From Aldrovandia affinis (lineage: Eukaryota > Chordata > Actinopteri > Notacanthiformes > Halosauridae): a stretch of 64,000 nucleotides of DNA. Location of the stretch: the NCBI GenBank assembly GCA_029706075.1, contig JAINUG010000087.1, positions 1,488,001 through 1,552,000 of the forward strand. The letters run 5' to 3'. Positions 12,620 through 31,930 of the stretch are shown here, in pieces (position 1 is the stretch's first letter; every line of letters starts with the position of its first letter). Made by a program: the position numbers and the translations under genes. Under the pieces are notes generated by a model. It did no database searches and was not told the origin of the DNA. It worked only from the letters and a program-made list of their open reading frames with translations.

Positions 12620-12740
12620 CTCATTGTTCCTCCTCGGAGGGTTGCAGGTAGAAATGTAGCCAGTTAAACGGAAATGTGAAAAATAATCTCACTTCAGTTC
12701 TTATGCTCAGCACAGTGCGCCGCTCGGTGCTCTCGTGTGT
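12620..12740 (-). other. xpot: Candidate 5' noncoding first exon and promoter of xpot
   Basis: On the minus strand a run ending CAATGAG is followed by a good donor (gtaaag, from 12619). The matching acceptor is ccctgcag, just before 10782, giving an exon that contains the ATG at 10742. The region around 12700-12760 is CpG-richer than its surroundings (cgccgctcggtgctctcg, gacgcaacgccg) and lacks a TATA box, as expected of a housekeeping promoter. It is separated by about 760 bp from the divergent RPL18A start, so the two genes are head to head. The transcription start is inferred, not seen. Confidence 0.5.
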
Positions 12741-13021
12741 CGACTCAATCTGAAAACGGAAATGACGCAACGCCGTGAAACCGGGCCTGGGTCATGAGGC
12801 ATGACCACCGGAAGCGCTTCCACAATGTTCTCTCGCACGTGAGGCTTTAGTTCACAGACACGGCACGCGGGCTACGGTATATGTTTGCCTAAGTGACAGT
12901 TCTCAAGAATGCGCTACTAAAGCCGTAAAGAAAACAAGCTGAATACCATTTGCTTTTTATTCCATGTTTCCAGATGCTTGTGATTTTATACCCCAAATAT
13001 TAATTTCAATTGTCAAGCAAT

Positions 13022-13165
13022 AAGGCTCAGTTGGTAGAGCACAGCGTTGGCAATGCTTAGGGTGTGGGTTCAATCCCCACTGGGGCCATATATACTGAAA
13101 ATGTATGCATTCACTACTGTAAATCGCTTTGGATAAAAGCGTCTGCTAAATGGCGTATATTATTA
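13022..13165 (+). mobile_element. tRNA-derived SINE (salmonid HpaI-like)
   Basis: Starts aaggctcagttggtagagca (A-box region), then has gtgggttcaatccccac (B box), a linker 'actgaaaatgtatgcattcac', and the tail 'taaatcgctttggataaaag cgtctgctaaatgg'. This order is that of the small HpaI-type SINEs of salmonids and related fish. It sits between the xpot and RPL18A promoters. It is not a functional tRNA gene: the body does not fold as a full cloverleaf and continues into the SINE tail. Confidence 0.8.
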
Positions 13166-13501
13166 TAAGGCACATTTCAAAGATGAATTCTCGTTGCAAT
13201 TTTAGAACAACGCACAATAGGAAAACAAAGACAATACAAATGTTAAAATAAAAAACAACGATAAAATAAATAACTGAAAGTGCACCATTCTAGAATTTAG
13301 GGGTCTTCCAAGAAATCATATTCTCAAATCGAATTACGCGGAAAAGTTTGTTTCTTGCATTTTTTGTTCTCATGAATTTCAATGATTTTAAGTCATATGA
13401 AAACAGCAGACGTTTGCTTTGTCAATCACCAGACCGTTATGTTAGAATATAAAGACACGTGTTTCCTGTGAATCATGACGTAGGATATCCCCACCCTTAA
13501 A

Positions 13502-13537
13502 CTTCCTCTTTTACAGTGGCTGTCGCCGTGAGGAATC
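13502..13537 (+). promoter_or_regulatory. rpl18a: 5' TOP leader of RPL18A
   Basis: A C followed by an unbroken pyrimidine run (CTTCCTCTTTT, 13502-13512) lies 36 bases before the ATG. This is the terminal oligopyrimidine start typical of vertebrate ribosomal-protein mRNAs, which places translation under mTOR/LARP1 control. The transcription start is inferred to be the C at 13502. A CRE-like TGACGTAG lies about 25 bp upstream. Confidence 0.75.
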
Positions 13538-20660
<7,123 letters not shown>

Positions 20661-20691
20661 ACGAAACGGCAGTGCTTCTCAAAATGCTGAT

Positions 20692-20697
20692 AATAAA
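20692..20697 (+). terminator. rpl18a: RPL18A polyadenylation signal
   Basis: A canonical AATAAA 32 bases after the TAA stop, giving the very short 3' UTR usual for ribosomal-protein mRNAs. Confidence 0.8.
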
Positions 20698-20699
20698 AT

Positions 20700-23600
20700 T
20701 TAAAAAATCAGAAAACACAGCTTTTGCAGTACTTAAAAAAACAACAAAAAACATTGATATTCATGCACCCAGAATTCGACAATGAAAATATGATGTATGA
20801 TAAATTAAATAAATATTTTGAACACAGGGTCAGATTGGTCTGGTATGTTTGAAGAGAATGGGAACAACTGTTTAATCTTTCTGTTCATCACTAGTAATGA
20901 TATCAGTTTGAGCTCTGGTTATGTCCAATAACAGATCCAGGATCAGCTTGAAAACCCCCTAATCTCAATCAACTGTGGCTGCACCGTTGTAAATATTTTT
21001 AATATAGTCTACTTTTAAACTGAGCAACAGCCAATATAGTTTTCCTAAAATGTCAGGTTTGTTTCTATTCTAGGTACTAGGTCTACTACTATAGCCTATT
21101 AGACTAGCAAAGCATGTGAAGTCATGTCATGGTCAGTCAATGACATTAAATGCTGGGAAATGTAGTCCATTCTAAAATTATTTGCACCGTTGATAAAGAT
21201 GAGCAAAAAAGGTACAAAATAACCAATACAGGTAATGAGCTCATTTCTAGGCTCAAAATTAATATTTCATACCAATATCGCTCAGGAGATTAATCGCTTA
21301 AGAGATTAACTTCGGGGGGGCTGGGGGTCTTTGACCATTCCTCCATACAGACTCTTTCTAGATACTTCACTCTGCCCTTGTGGACTGCCCTCTTCTATTC
21401 AAACTACAAATTAGAACTCTTAATTGGAACTGGGTTTTATGGTCAGAAAAGACCACAATATAGATTTTTGGCCATGCATAGCAGCGGTGGGTTTTCACAT
21501 CAGCAGAAGGCCCTTTGTGTTAGAAAGAACCTATACCTACTGTGAATTGTGGATGTTTTGCATCTACTGGTCCTGGAACTCTTGTTAAGGTCAATGGAAT
21601 CATGAACAAGACACTGGACAAAAACCTGGTTCTCTGCCAGGAAGCTGAAACTGGAAACTGCAAATGGATCTTTCAGCAAGACAGTGATTCCAGACATGCC
21701 ACAAAATCAACCAAGAAATGGTACTACAAAGGTTTTGCAATGGCCATCTCAGTCTCCAGACTTGAACCCAATCCTGATCGAAAATGTGTTATTTCTTTAT
21801 TCTGCACCTAGTGAGAAGTTGGAATGGTTAGGGCTAGCTTTTTTAAAGACCACAAATATCTTGAGTTTCACACATGACATATTTACACTTCTGGGCCAAT
21901 GAATAATGTTAATTTTACTCAAAAATTTGTGGTAGCTAGTTAGCTACCGTACTGCAGGTTGCAGGCCTTATTTTAAGGATGTACACGCAGTTACCAAGCA
22001 TATGCATCTAAAAGAGGATCTCAATTTGGGTATTTGAATGACGCAAACTAATAGAGCGGGGCATACCTCTGAAATGAGTTGAAGGCATGGTGAAGGGGTG
22101 ACTGCACTGGGCAGTCTGGACTCTGTCCACATTGCCTTGGAGTGGTTGCATCACATATCCTTGTTTGGCTCCCTTTGTTGATGCAATCTCCTACTCTCAC
22201 ACTCAAGTTCAAATGCCCATTATGACCTTAGTATGAGATTAAATTAACTTTGTCTAATTACCCCTATTATTCTGACACAGGAAATGAATGTGTGCTTTCT
22301 GCTCCCAACAGCCTATCCATCACCGTATCTGACTCTAATATTCCCTAGACAAAGAGCCTACATTGAATGCATATGCAGTGTTATTATTCAATGATTTTTT
22401 AAATATATCAAAGCTGTGTTGAGTCAGCAATTGGTCAGTTGTCTCCGTCTAGTGGAAGTTTGAGGTATTGCTTCGTGTCAGCCTTCCTTTGATCGGCTGT
22501 AGAACGTTGACTGTCGCATGGTGTGTGTGTTGATCGCATCTTTTCCTAGAAAACTTTAAATATCTTTGCTTAATAATTTCTTAGGTTATAGCACATTTAG
22601 AGAGGCCATATTATTACGGGGTCTTGAAATAACTACCTGTAAATTCTCGCATGAAAATGCCATTCGCCATAGAAAAAAGTGTTCAGTGTAAATAAGCATA
22701 AACAGAAGTGGGTTTGAAGTACCGTCAGACACCACTGTTTAAAAACAGAATGATACACGTATTTATCCTTAGCCCAATAGACTATACCATGTCTATCCAT
22801 TCAGCTGATGTCATGTTTGTTAAATTACATTTATTCTCTCGTTTGTTGAGGGGGGTTAAATGTACAGTTGTTCTTTGAGTATGTAAATACATTTTTATTG
22901 TCCATGTTTATTCTTTTGCCATTGTGGAATTTGTATTGCAACTCAAAAAGATGTATATGCTGTATCAATCATATATTTTTTTAGTGAATAATGAGTGTCT
23001 AGCACTTTAAAGAGTTCCTTCATGTCAGCACTTAATAATACAGTTGAATTCAGATGGCTTTGTTATCACTTACACAGTTGAATAATATATTGGGATTGAG
23101 ATGCATATATTTTTAACAGCGATCAGAATTCCATACATACTCTGGAATGTGTCGATTTACAAAGGAAGTGAGGTGGCAGGAAATGGAGCCGAAATGAAAG
23201 GTTCCATCAGCATGAAAAAGCAAGAGGGGAAGAACCAATTTGATCTTTACTAAAAATAAGACAACACATTAGGTAATTGAACACAACTCATTGAGATACA
23301 AGTACATAAAGTGCATTATATTACAAAAATATTTTTAAAAATCAGCACTGTTATGCATCATCAAAATAAATACAATATTCAAACAAAATAAATTATGAAA
23401 AATCTGACGTCTGTAATTAGCTTTGATCATTTCAGCCCCACACGCAGCATCGACCTTCATGTTGTTCAGTAACATTACCGCAGCTCTTGCATGCTTCAAT
23501 AAAAAAATACTCTGTTGCTGTCCACTTTCCAAAGAAGTGTGAATACGGAACACTGCTACATGAATCTGTGCCCCATTCAGTCGAAATGTCTTCAGGTTAT

Positions 23601-24596
23601 CTATGAATAGAAAGAGGAGAGGGCATAAATCACTGTTTATAGGATGAATGATACCCAGATTATCACATGTATCTTATATATATCATATATTATGTCTTTG
23701 GTATTAGAGTAACATAACATAACAGAAGCCAGTGTTGAATGAGCAGGTCTAAAATAAATTCAGCCCCAGAGTAAGCCACATGCTTTAAGGTAAGGTAAAC
23801 AGAATTGGCCTGTTGGCGCCCTAAGATATGTGGTGTCATCCTGCATTTCTCTGAAACATGATTGATTGGGTTTCTGGGACACATATGGGGAGTATAAGGC
23901 CATCTACATTTCAGAATGCGATCACGTGTGTGTGTGTTTGTGTGCCTGCGTGTGTATGTATATTTACATAAGGAAGATAGAAATCAACATTTTTTTAAAT
24001 TGTGGGAAAGTGTAAGCTAAAACATTTACGTGGCCCTGCGTCAAAGTTGTCTGTTAAGTAAACAATGAGCATGTCTGAAATCACCCCCTATATGTCATAT
24101 AATCCACTATTTTGGGTGTCAGACATTTTATAAATTCTCAACAATAAATCTGATCCATTTTATAGTCCACTAGAAATATCCTACAATTCACCACAAATTG
24201 CAGTGGTGAAGCCATGTACCCTCTATGGCTAAAAAAGTACCATAATGCATCACGCATCATTGCAGTTCACATTGTTGTGTTTATGCGTCACAATTTCTGA
24301 CTAGCTAACCCTGTTCAAATGATGACTAAATAGTAGCAATATACTATCCAAAATCATCTTATTTGATGCCCTGACCCCTCATATAGTGTTCTATACAGAT
24401 TAATCTACGTAGGGAATGAGGGAATGGCCTTGGTCTATATACCTTAGAGCAGTGAGAGGATTTGGTTGATATGTCATTAGACAGAACTAGGACTCCTGTA
24501 TCCTGTGGCAACAAAGAAGCGTTTACCTTCATCAGGAGTGTTTACCTTTGTCAGAGGCTGACAGTGTCCTTACGCGGTGTTCCGCGTCGGGCTGAG
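20700..24596. other. Gene-poor interval between RPL18A and PTHLH
   Basis: Apart from the Tc1-like remnant, this holds AT-rich unique-looking sequence. On the minus strand it may contain the 3' UTR of PTHLH. A weak acceptor-like ctattcatag (minus strand, about 23600) precedes an open stretch to 23335, which could be an alternative 3' exon, but no known protein was recognised. I see no other gene. Confidence 0.5.
21310..21860 (+). pseudogene. Tc1-like transposase remnant
   Basis: Translation in two frames gives pieces of a Tc1/mariner DD34E transposase: 'IMNKTLDKNLVLC' and 'WIFQQDSDSRHATKS' (QQD holds the second catalytic Asp) in one frame, then 'LQWPSQSPDLNPI' in the next. The frame changes between 21690 and 21760, and stops follow. 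The upstream DNA (tctttgaccattcctccata, ggccatgcatagcagcggtg) also resembles the usual fish Tc1 body. The element is dead, and no terminal inverted repeats were identified. Confidence 0.8.
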
Positions 24597-24763
24597 CTAC
24601 GACCACCTCCCAGGCTCCCGTCCTCGCCGTCCTCGCAACCACGCCGGCCTCTTCCTCTTCCTCTTCCTCCTCTCGCGCTCCCTCCGTTTCCCCGCCCGCC
24701 ACTTCCTCTTCCTCTTGGCCTTCAGCGACGGCTCTTCGCGGGTCTCCTGGGGAAGGTTCGTGC

Positions 24764-24794
<31 letters not shown>

Positions 24795-27700
24795 GTCCTC
24801 CTGCTCCGCCGCGCCTGGTAGCCGACAGGGTCATCCTTGGCGCAGTCCGCGCGCGGTCTCGAGCGGACGACGCTACCGCCGTCCGCGTCGTCGGGGAGGG
24901 CGCCCCCCTCCCACAGCTCCCAGGCCTGCGCTGTGTGCAGCGCGCCCAGCAGGTCCTGCAGCCAGAAGCGTCGCCTCAGGTCCTGCGCTGACCTGCCCCT
25001 GTCGTGCATCAGCTGGGCGTCAGTCACCGTCCTCTTCCTGGAACATAATAATAATGTGTGGGCAGAGGGCAACCTGCAGAAATACCGTAGACATGTGTGT
25101 GCGCACGCTGCCACGCCCAATGAAACAATTTCCCAGGGGCTCACTTTCAAGTACGTGTTGACATTTTTCCGGAAAACTTTTAATTCATTTCAGGCTCGTA
25201 TTAGATCCGTGTACAATAAACTCCAGATAATTTCTCAGGGGAGCCTAGGTGGCCTTTAAAAGGGAGTGTCTGTTATCTCTCCAGATATTGGGCCCTGTGG
25301 AAGATTTAAAGGCCCTTTCATGTCGTACTTTCCCCCAGTGTCCTGTTACTCTTGACTTAATGCCTACAAAAATACATAAACCCAAGGGCCTGCTGCTGTC
25401 CAATGCCTGATGGGAAAATCGATGGTGCTTTAAGGATGCTTCTGTTCAGAACTGGGAGGAAACGTGAAACAAAAGTGAGTGGTGTGTGAGTGTGTGTGTG
25501 TGTGTGTGTGCGCATTTGTCTGTGCATGTGCATTTGTCTATGTGTGTTGTATGTGTGTGTGTGCATGTGTATTTGTGTGTGGTGTGTGTGCGTGTGGGTG
25601 TATGGATGTGTGTGTGAGTGTGTCGATCCATGTTTGTGTTCATGTGTGCATATGGGGGTGTTAATGTGTTTGACAAGGATGGTAAGACAAAAACATCTAC
25701 CTCTACTGTTTTAAGTTATTGTTCTAGTAAAGAATGGTGAATTTTGCTAGAGACACAGTGTGCGGGAGTATTCTTCAACATGATGAAAATGGTAAAATTG
25801 CTGATCACCTCAAATCAGAAGCATTGAAACACATTTTAATGGCAAACATATTGCATTAAAAAATGGCCAAGCCTTAAAATGGAACGATTTGGATTTCAGC
25901 AATGTGCCACTATTTTGCACCATTAGATGATTCACTTCACAGTAAGGATTATATGGCACTACTCCTTTTTTTTTAAACAGGGCATTCATGCTCTGTGAGA
26001 AAATATCAAGACAGGAATTACCAGGAGTTACCAGGGCAGAAAAGCCTTTTAGTGCCGATGTTGCCTTTGTTTATATAAGATTTTTTGCGGAACGTTCGGT
26101 CGCGTAAAAAAAAAATAAACAATGAAATGATTTTCAAAGACAAAACGGGGTGTAACGTCTTTGAAAATCCATCCTGTTCCCTCCTTAACCTTTAATAGGC
26201 TTTACTTCAAGATATCCCCTGCGGCACAAATACAGAGCAGAAGGAAAGGAAAGCTTGCAACATCCTGAAGTGGCGGGCGTCCAACAGAAATCTTTACTTG
26301 GCCTACCTGAAGTGAAATTGTTTTTCTCTGTATTCAGTTAAAAGAACAGAAACGGTCTCTGGCTTTAAAGTAACCGCAACAGCACGTAATTTCACTCGGC
26401 TCCATCTGGCAGCAAGCCGAGTAAAACGTTACCGTGACTCGTAATGCTCTGTGGTCAGTTCCCTCAGTGTTTGCCTCGGTTTAATGTGCTGTAAATGCCA
26501 TTTTAATACGTCTATGTATGTAAAACAGTGTTTTTAATCAAAATTGCATAGATTGAATTACTATCTATGAGCATTTGAGCCATAAATACATTTGTTCCCC
26601 ATTAAAAAATGTCCCTATATTATGTTATCGACTAACATTTATATGTCAGCATGATTAAATTAAGACATATAGTATATAAAAATAACACATTCAGTAAAAA
26701 CATGAGGATGGGTTAAAGGTCAAATTCAATCAATTAACAAACTAACAACTAGCAAATGAAAAAATGAAAATCTAAATATTTTCACCTTCATTGCTACAAC
26801 CAAATTAATTTCATTTGTGTCTAAAGCAAATTTAGGATTTTATTTATGTTTTTTTATATTTATTTTTAAGCCAAACTCAGCATTAATACAGAGCAGTGGC
26901 ACATTATAGAGGTGTAAATGCCTACATTATGAAAATAATGAATGAATATAAAACAATATATGAAAATATATGAATCCAGGTTAAGTAACCAGATGTTTTT
27001 TGAAACTACATCTTTCCTAGCTTTTTCTGTACAGACGAACTGCTGTCATGCTACCACTGCAAGGCACAATCTACTCCAGCAGATCTGTCTTTGAAGTCCC
27101 CATCAGGAAGTATCATTTTCCCCTAATTTGTCACTCAACACAGATACAGAGTGGACAGCACCAGAGTGCAGATCACAGAAGTTCCCCAGCACAGGGTCCA
27201 GGGCAGGGCAGGGAGGGGAGGAAAGGAAGGATGTTTCTGTTTTTAGCAGACAATCTGGGACCTCTGGTCCCCCCTGTGATTGCCAGTGGATAAAATGCCC
27301 TTGCTGAAGTTTTAGACATGCATTGGGATTGGTGGCTGGATAGCTGAACACCATCATACTTTAACCCAGTGGTTCTCAAACTTGGTCCTGGAGTACCCCC
27401 TGTTTATGCTATTCGTTCCACCCAATCTCTTGTATAAATAAGGTTGCTGAACACATGTGTTTAGGTTCCAGAATTGTTTTTCGCTAAAACAGATTTTTAA
27501 CACAATGCAGGTTTGGCTCATTACCATTTGCTTTGTATTTGTCCATTTCCACAGATGTTTTAGTCTCAATAACCAGGTGTCCACACTTTCAACATTTAGG
27601 ACTTCACTGATTTCAGCTCTAGGTCTATCAATAAATCACTTAAAAATGTAACCTCTTTAAAATCAATCTTTTGCCACATTAGAGAAAGCATTGGTCTGAG

Positions 27701-28460
27701 AACTGATTTGAATCATTAAAAGTCCTTATATCATATAGAACATTAATTATTTTAATATGAATATCTGTTTCTGGCATAATGTGTCATTAAGAGTGTAATG
27801 TTAAATCCTCCTTCATTAGACATGAAAAGTGTCTAATTAAAAATCATCAATTGCTATGCTTCAGGAACTGTGATTATGGTTGGAATGGGAACCAGCATAC
27901 ACAGTGCTATCCAGGACTCAGTTTGAGAATCACTGCTTTATCCTATTTACTTTTTTAAGGTAAATGTGTAGGTAGGCAAAAACTATGCACTTTCCACCAT
28001 TTTAAAGTAAAAAGTTCTGCTGTCCTTCTGTGGATTTTTTTCTCTTGTCATGTTTAAATATTATATTTCATCTTCTTCTACTTCTTCTTATGAATTACAA
28101 CCATTATTTGTATCATTATTACCATCATCACAGATCATAACAATCAAATTGGCAAAATGACCAAAATTATAAATGCAATAACTAATTACTACTATAGTTA
28201 TTTATACATTTCTTTACCCTAGAAATATTGGAAAACTGCATGCCATAATTATTTAACAGAAAAAGAGGCGCCGACAGAAATCGAGGCACTTGGTTTGGAG
28301 TGCCCGTGAAACGTGCGTGACGTGCAGACAGACTTACGTTCTGTAACTAAGAGCTTCGGCGTGTCTCCCACAGTGGATCGCAGGGGAGCAGAGCAAGAAC
28401 ACAGCAAAACTCCACTGCTGGACCAGTGTCCTGGGGCGAAACATACTGGAGGCTGGGCTC
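24597..28460 (-). CDS. pthlh: Parathyroid hormone-related protein precursor, frame broken
   Basis: Secreted peptide hormone acting through the PTH1R receptor in skeletal, calcium and developmental signalling. Exon A (28460-28338; ATG at 28444) encodes a signal peptide beginning MFRPRTLVQQWSFAVFLLCS, closely matching the vertebrate PTHrP leader (LVQQWS.AVFLL). Exon B (from 25037) follows a good acceptor and starts at the conserved intron just before the KR cleavage site. It encodes TVTDAQLMHDRGRSAQDLRR then RFWLQDLLGALHTAQ, the receptor-binding 1-34 region. The reading frame then meets trouble. The hormone frame runs to a stop at 24722, but the PTHrP-like tail (TNLPQETREEPSLKAKRKRK, then WRAGKRRERERR) lies in another frame that opens at about 24830 and ends at TAG 24599-24597. 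Total exon length is one base short of a multiple of three. This is either a sequence or assembly indel in the purine-rich run or a real frameshift. Family assignment is firm; gene integrity is not. Confidence 0.88.
25480..25660. repeat. (GT)n microsatellite, impure
   Basis: A clean GT run at about 25487-25514, followed by degenerate GT-rich sequence to 25660, in the PTHLH intron. The apparent Cys/Val-rich reading frames over it are artefacts of the repeat. Confidence 0.9.
27367..27935. mobile_element. hAT-type MITE with imperfect 8-bp target duplication
   Basis: Ends are inverted repeats, CAGTGGTTCTCAAACT and AGTTTGAGAATCACTG. Flanking 8-mers are CTTTAACC (27359-27366) and CTTTATCC (27936-27943), seven of eight matching. 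There is no transposase frame. It is 569 bp, inside the PTHLH intron. Confidence 0.85.
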
Positions 28461-28737
28461 CTGTTGGAAGAGAACCATCATCATTTACTGGCACACGTTT
28501 CACAAAAAGAAACACAAATGGTAGAGAAATATATTTACATATTTATAATTCATTATTTTTTTTAAATAGTTTTTTAAAATTGTGACTCTCAACAATGCTG
28601 GTCTCAGACTGCAACAGTTATTAACCTTTAATATAGTCCTTTATGATATGATTTATAAACAAAACACAAGTTCTGTATATTCAGTCTGACGCTATCAACC
28701 AAACTGCAAAACTATAAAGAGAAAAAAACAGACTCAC

Positions 28738-28900
28738 TTTCCCAAAGTGGGGCTTCCACCACAAAACACTTTGACCCTTCGCCTCTAGGAAGCACAGAGC
28801 ACCACCGAACAGGGACTGTGTCGGAGCTCGACTGGCAACGCGAGCGCACGTCTGAAGGTCAGTCCAGGTGATCACGCCCCTGCAAAAATGAACCAAAGTG
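28738..28900 (-). other. pthlh: Possible 5' noncoding exon of PTHLH
   Basis: On the minus strand, a GC-moderate stretch ends GGGAAA followed by gtgagt (from 28737), a strong donor. The next exon begins after ccaacag at 28461. No coding frame was recognised in it. The start is unknown. Confidence 0.3.
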
Positions 28901-30194
28901 ATGACATGGGAAATTACGCTGGGTGTGGGGGAAAATCCTCCCAAGCTCCTCTCTTCTCTCTCGGTAATCTCCAGATGTGGGCAGCTGCAGCGCTGCTTCC
29001 TATTCTCACCCTGGATTCCCAAGCAAAGGGCTGATGATGTAGAAAAAAATCCAAAGACCCAACGTGAGTGGGGAATATTGGCTCCAGCTGTGGTACCCCG
29101 AGAGTCTGTGCTCTATAGTTTCTCAGGCTGAGTTCAGCCTGGAATCAGTTATAGCATAGCCACTCGGGACCCGCAGTAGTTGCAGCAGAGCTGGAGGGAG
29201 CAGTGGGGGGGTGGGTGTCTTTAGGCAGCGCAGGCCTTCTTTTTCATGGCAGAGGAGCAATGTAGTGATAGGTGTTCAGGCACAAGGACTACATCTGCAG
29301 TCCCAGATGCCAAAATCTGGGCAAAGGCAGACTGAGGTTGTAGGGTTTTTTTAATGTTACACTTCCTTTGTGACAAGTAGGTGGCGTGAGACAGAACCTA
29401 AAATTTGGGGTGAGTTACAGCTCAATTTCAGTCACAAGGAAGGACAAATGGAAGGACTGTTCACCCTGACTGTTATATAGGCTATAGGGTGACCAGGTTA
29501 CAAGAGTTTGAAATTGGAATGAGGAGGTGGGAACGACAGTTTTTAACTGTCATTTCATATTTAAAATGCAAAAACGTACAACACAACATGAAACTCTCTT
29601 GACTGCCAATGGATCGGCCTATTCCGTCAATAAAATAAAAGTTTTAATTACATTATTAATATGTGCTGTGAAACTCAGATTCTTCAAGTTCTTTGTTTAA
29701 CACTATAGAGCAAAAAATATAAATCTTTTTTCAAATCTTTTTTAAAGGATTCATGTGTCATATAGCTACTATATGATGCATGATTCCTTTAGAAAAAGGT
29801 TCAATGTTTTCTTTGATTCAATTAATATATGCCATTTAGCAGATTACAGACTGTAAAGTGAAATTAGTGGGATCCTAAATGCAATTTCAACGAGAGAGCA
29901 AATGACAATAAGCCAAACCATGTGTTGAAGGAGAAAAGCAGAGCTTACACACGTGTTTTCAACAACCTTACTTCATCAAGAGATTGGCTGTAACAAAAAC
30001 CAGCAAGCATACTGGTTCCCCAGGAGCAGGGTTGGAAACCCCTGGTTTAAAAGACAGATGAATTCAATGAATGCAAAAAATGAATCAGTAATTGTTTTGA
30101 GTGATTCACAGCCCTCGTTTTTGTTATGGTAAATTCTCTATGAAATGTATGTGCTCTTGTTGGAGATTCTAAATGATTGCAACGTTGTCTAATA

Positions 30195-30594
30195 CAGTGG
30201 TTCTCAATCCTGGTCCTAAAGGACCCCTGTGTATGCTAGTTTTTGTTACAGACAATCTTTTGATCAATTAAGGTTGTTAACAACATGACACAAAACAGGT
30301 TTGGCTCATTGCCATCTGCTTTTTCTTTGAATTCTTTATTTTCAACAAATGGTTTGTTTCAGCGACCAGGTGTCCACACCTGGAATCATTTGCCATACAG
30401 CACATTACAGAAAATGAAATCATTAGTTGATCTGACTGATTAAGTCCTGGGGTGTGAATATCATTGGACATTTATTCTTCATGGAATGCATAGTTATTTC
30501 TGACATAATGTGGCCTTAAGAAGTTAAACCAACGTTCAATAGAAACCCAGCATGAAAACCAGGGGTCCCCCAGGACCAGAATTGAAAACCACTG
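30195..30594. mobile_element. hAT-type MITE with perfect 8-bp target duplication
   Basis: The inverted termini CAGTGGTTCTCAATCCTGGT and the matching AATTGAAAACCACTG are flanked by GTCTAATA on both sides (30187-30194 and 30595-30602). Same family as the element at 27367, but only 400 bp and different inside. A third, end-only fragment lies at about 30008-30053 (ctggttccccaggagcaggg). Confidence 0.9.
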
Positions 30595-31753
30595 GTCTAA
30601 TACACTACATGTCCGACACGTGATAACTGTCAACGGACATAAACATTGCACTTTCAATATTATCATGCGCCTGATTAAGTGGTTACTGACTGACTAACTG
30701 AAATGATCACCGTAATTCATTGAATGATTGTTTGACGCATGGCTTGAAATAGAATCTCTATCGACCCCTTGGTGGTGGAGGACTGAAATACATGCGAGAT
30801 AATAACCAGATATTTTCTCCAGGCTCTATTCATAATGTATATAACTCATGGCCACGAAATCTGGATCTCGTTCCACAATTTAGGTAAGTCGTGGCCACAA
30901 CATAAATATCTTGTTCCCGCAAGTTAAAAAGTCCTGGCCACAACATAAGAATCTATCAGCCTAATTTCCACATTTTAGTTTCTTTAATGCTACATATGAT
31001 ATATCCTACAGAAGGGTCAACAGACATATTTTTACATTTGAAGGCAGTACTTACAAATCAATCAGCATGCTTACGTATGGTGTGTGTCGCTCCACCTGGT
31101 GACTAGCCTACTGTCACTCGCACCTAATTTGTGATAACTGAATTATTATTTGAGATCATAATATGTTGATGGTTAACAAGTAGCTTCAGAAAGTTTTCCA
31201 TTGACCTCTTGGTGTTGGAGGACAGAACTGCATGTTAATGAGAAAACCAAGGAATTTCACAAGTCCCTAAGTATAATCTATAAAAATACACAGGTTATAG
31301 TTAAAATATATGAATGCTTATATTAATATAAATACACAGCATGTAGTACCAATGAATCAATCAATAAAAATGTGTTTGGAAAAACTAAAGGAAACATGAA
31401 GACTTACTGATGTGAGTATTCAAATGGTTGATGTCTTTTCTTCTAAAGATTTCCAATCCACTGGATATTTCTTCTATTCTTTCCTTCTCTTCCTGAGAGC
31501 TTCCAAAGTTGCTAGAAAGTCAGAGTCAAATGAACACTTTACTGTATATGAAGATTTAAAAGATAACTGTGAAAGATATATGGGCATGTGCTCTGATGTT
31601 GAAAGTTTATCTTGAACTGTGCTTTCTCTGCTCAATTCTAAGTTGCCTGTTCAAAATATATTCAAGGGTGAACACCACTGATGACATCATCACACAGTCA
31701 TAACTGCCTTATGGTAGAAAAGGACATGCTGAATATGTAATTAGACACGTTAC

Positions 31754-31930
<177 letters not shown>

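Noticed and set aside
13022-13100. A functional tRNA gene
   Set aside because: A- and B-box-like sequences are present but the sequence runs into a SINE linker and LINE-type tail; no cloverleaf.
24532-24834. Gly/Glu-rich 100-residue minus-strand frame
   Set aside because: Third frame over the purine-rich PTHLH tail; the PTHrP-like tail is in another frame.
25446-25714. Cys/Val and His/Thr-rich frames
   Set aside because: They are GT-repeat artefacts inside the PTHLH intron.
31412-31615. 67-residue plus-strand frame (MSIQMVDVFSS...)
   Set aside because: No recognised domain, no splice or promoter support; consistent with chance in AT-rich DNA.
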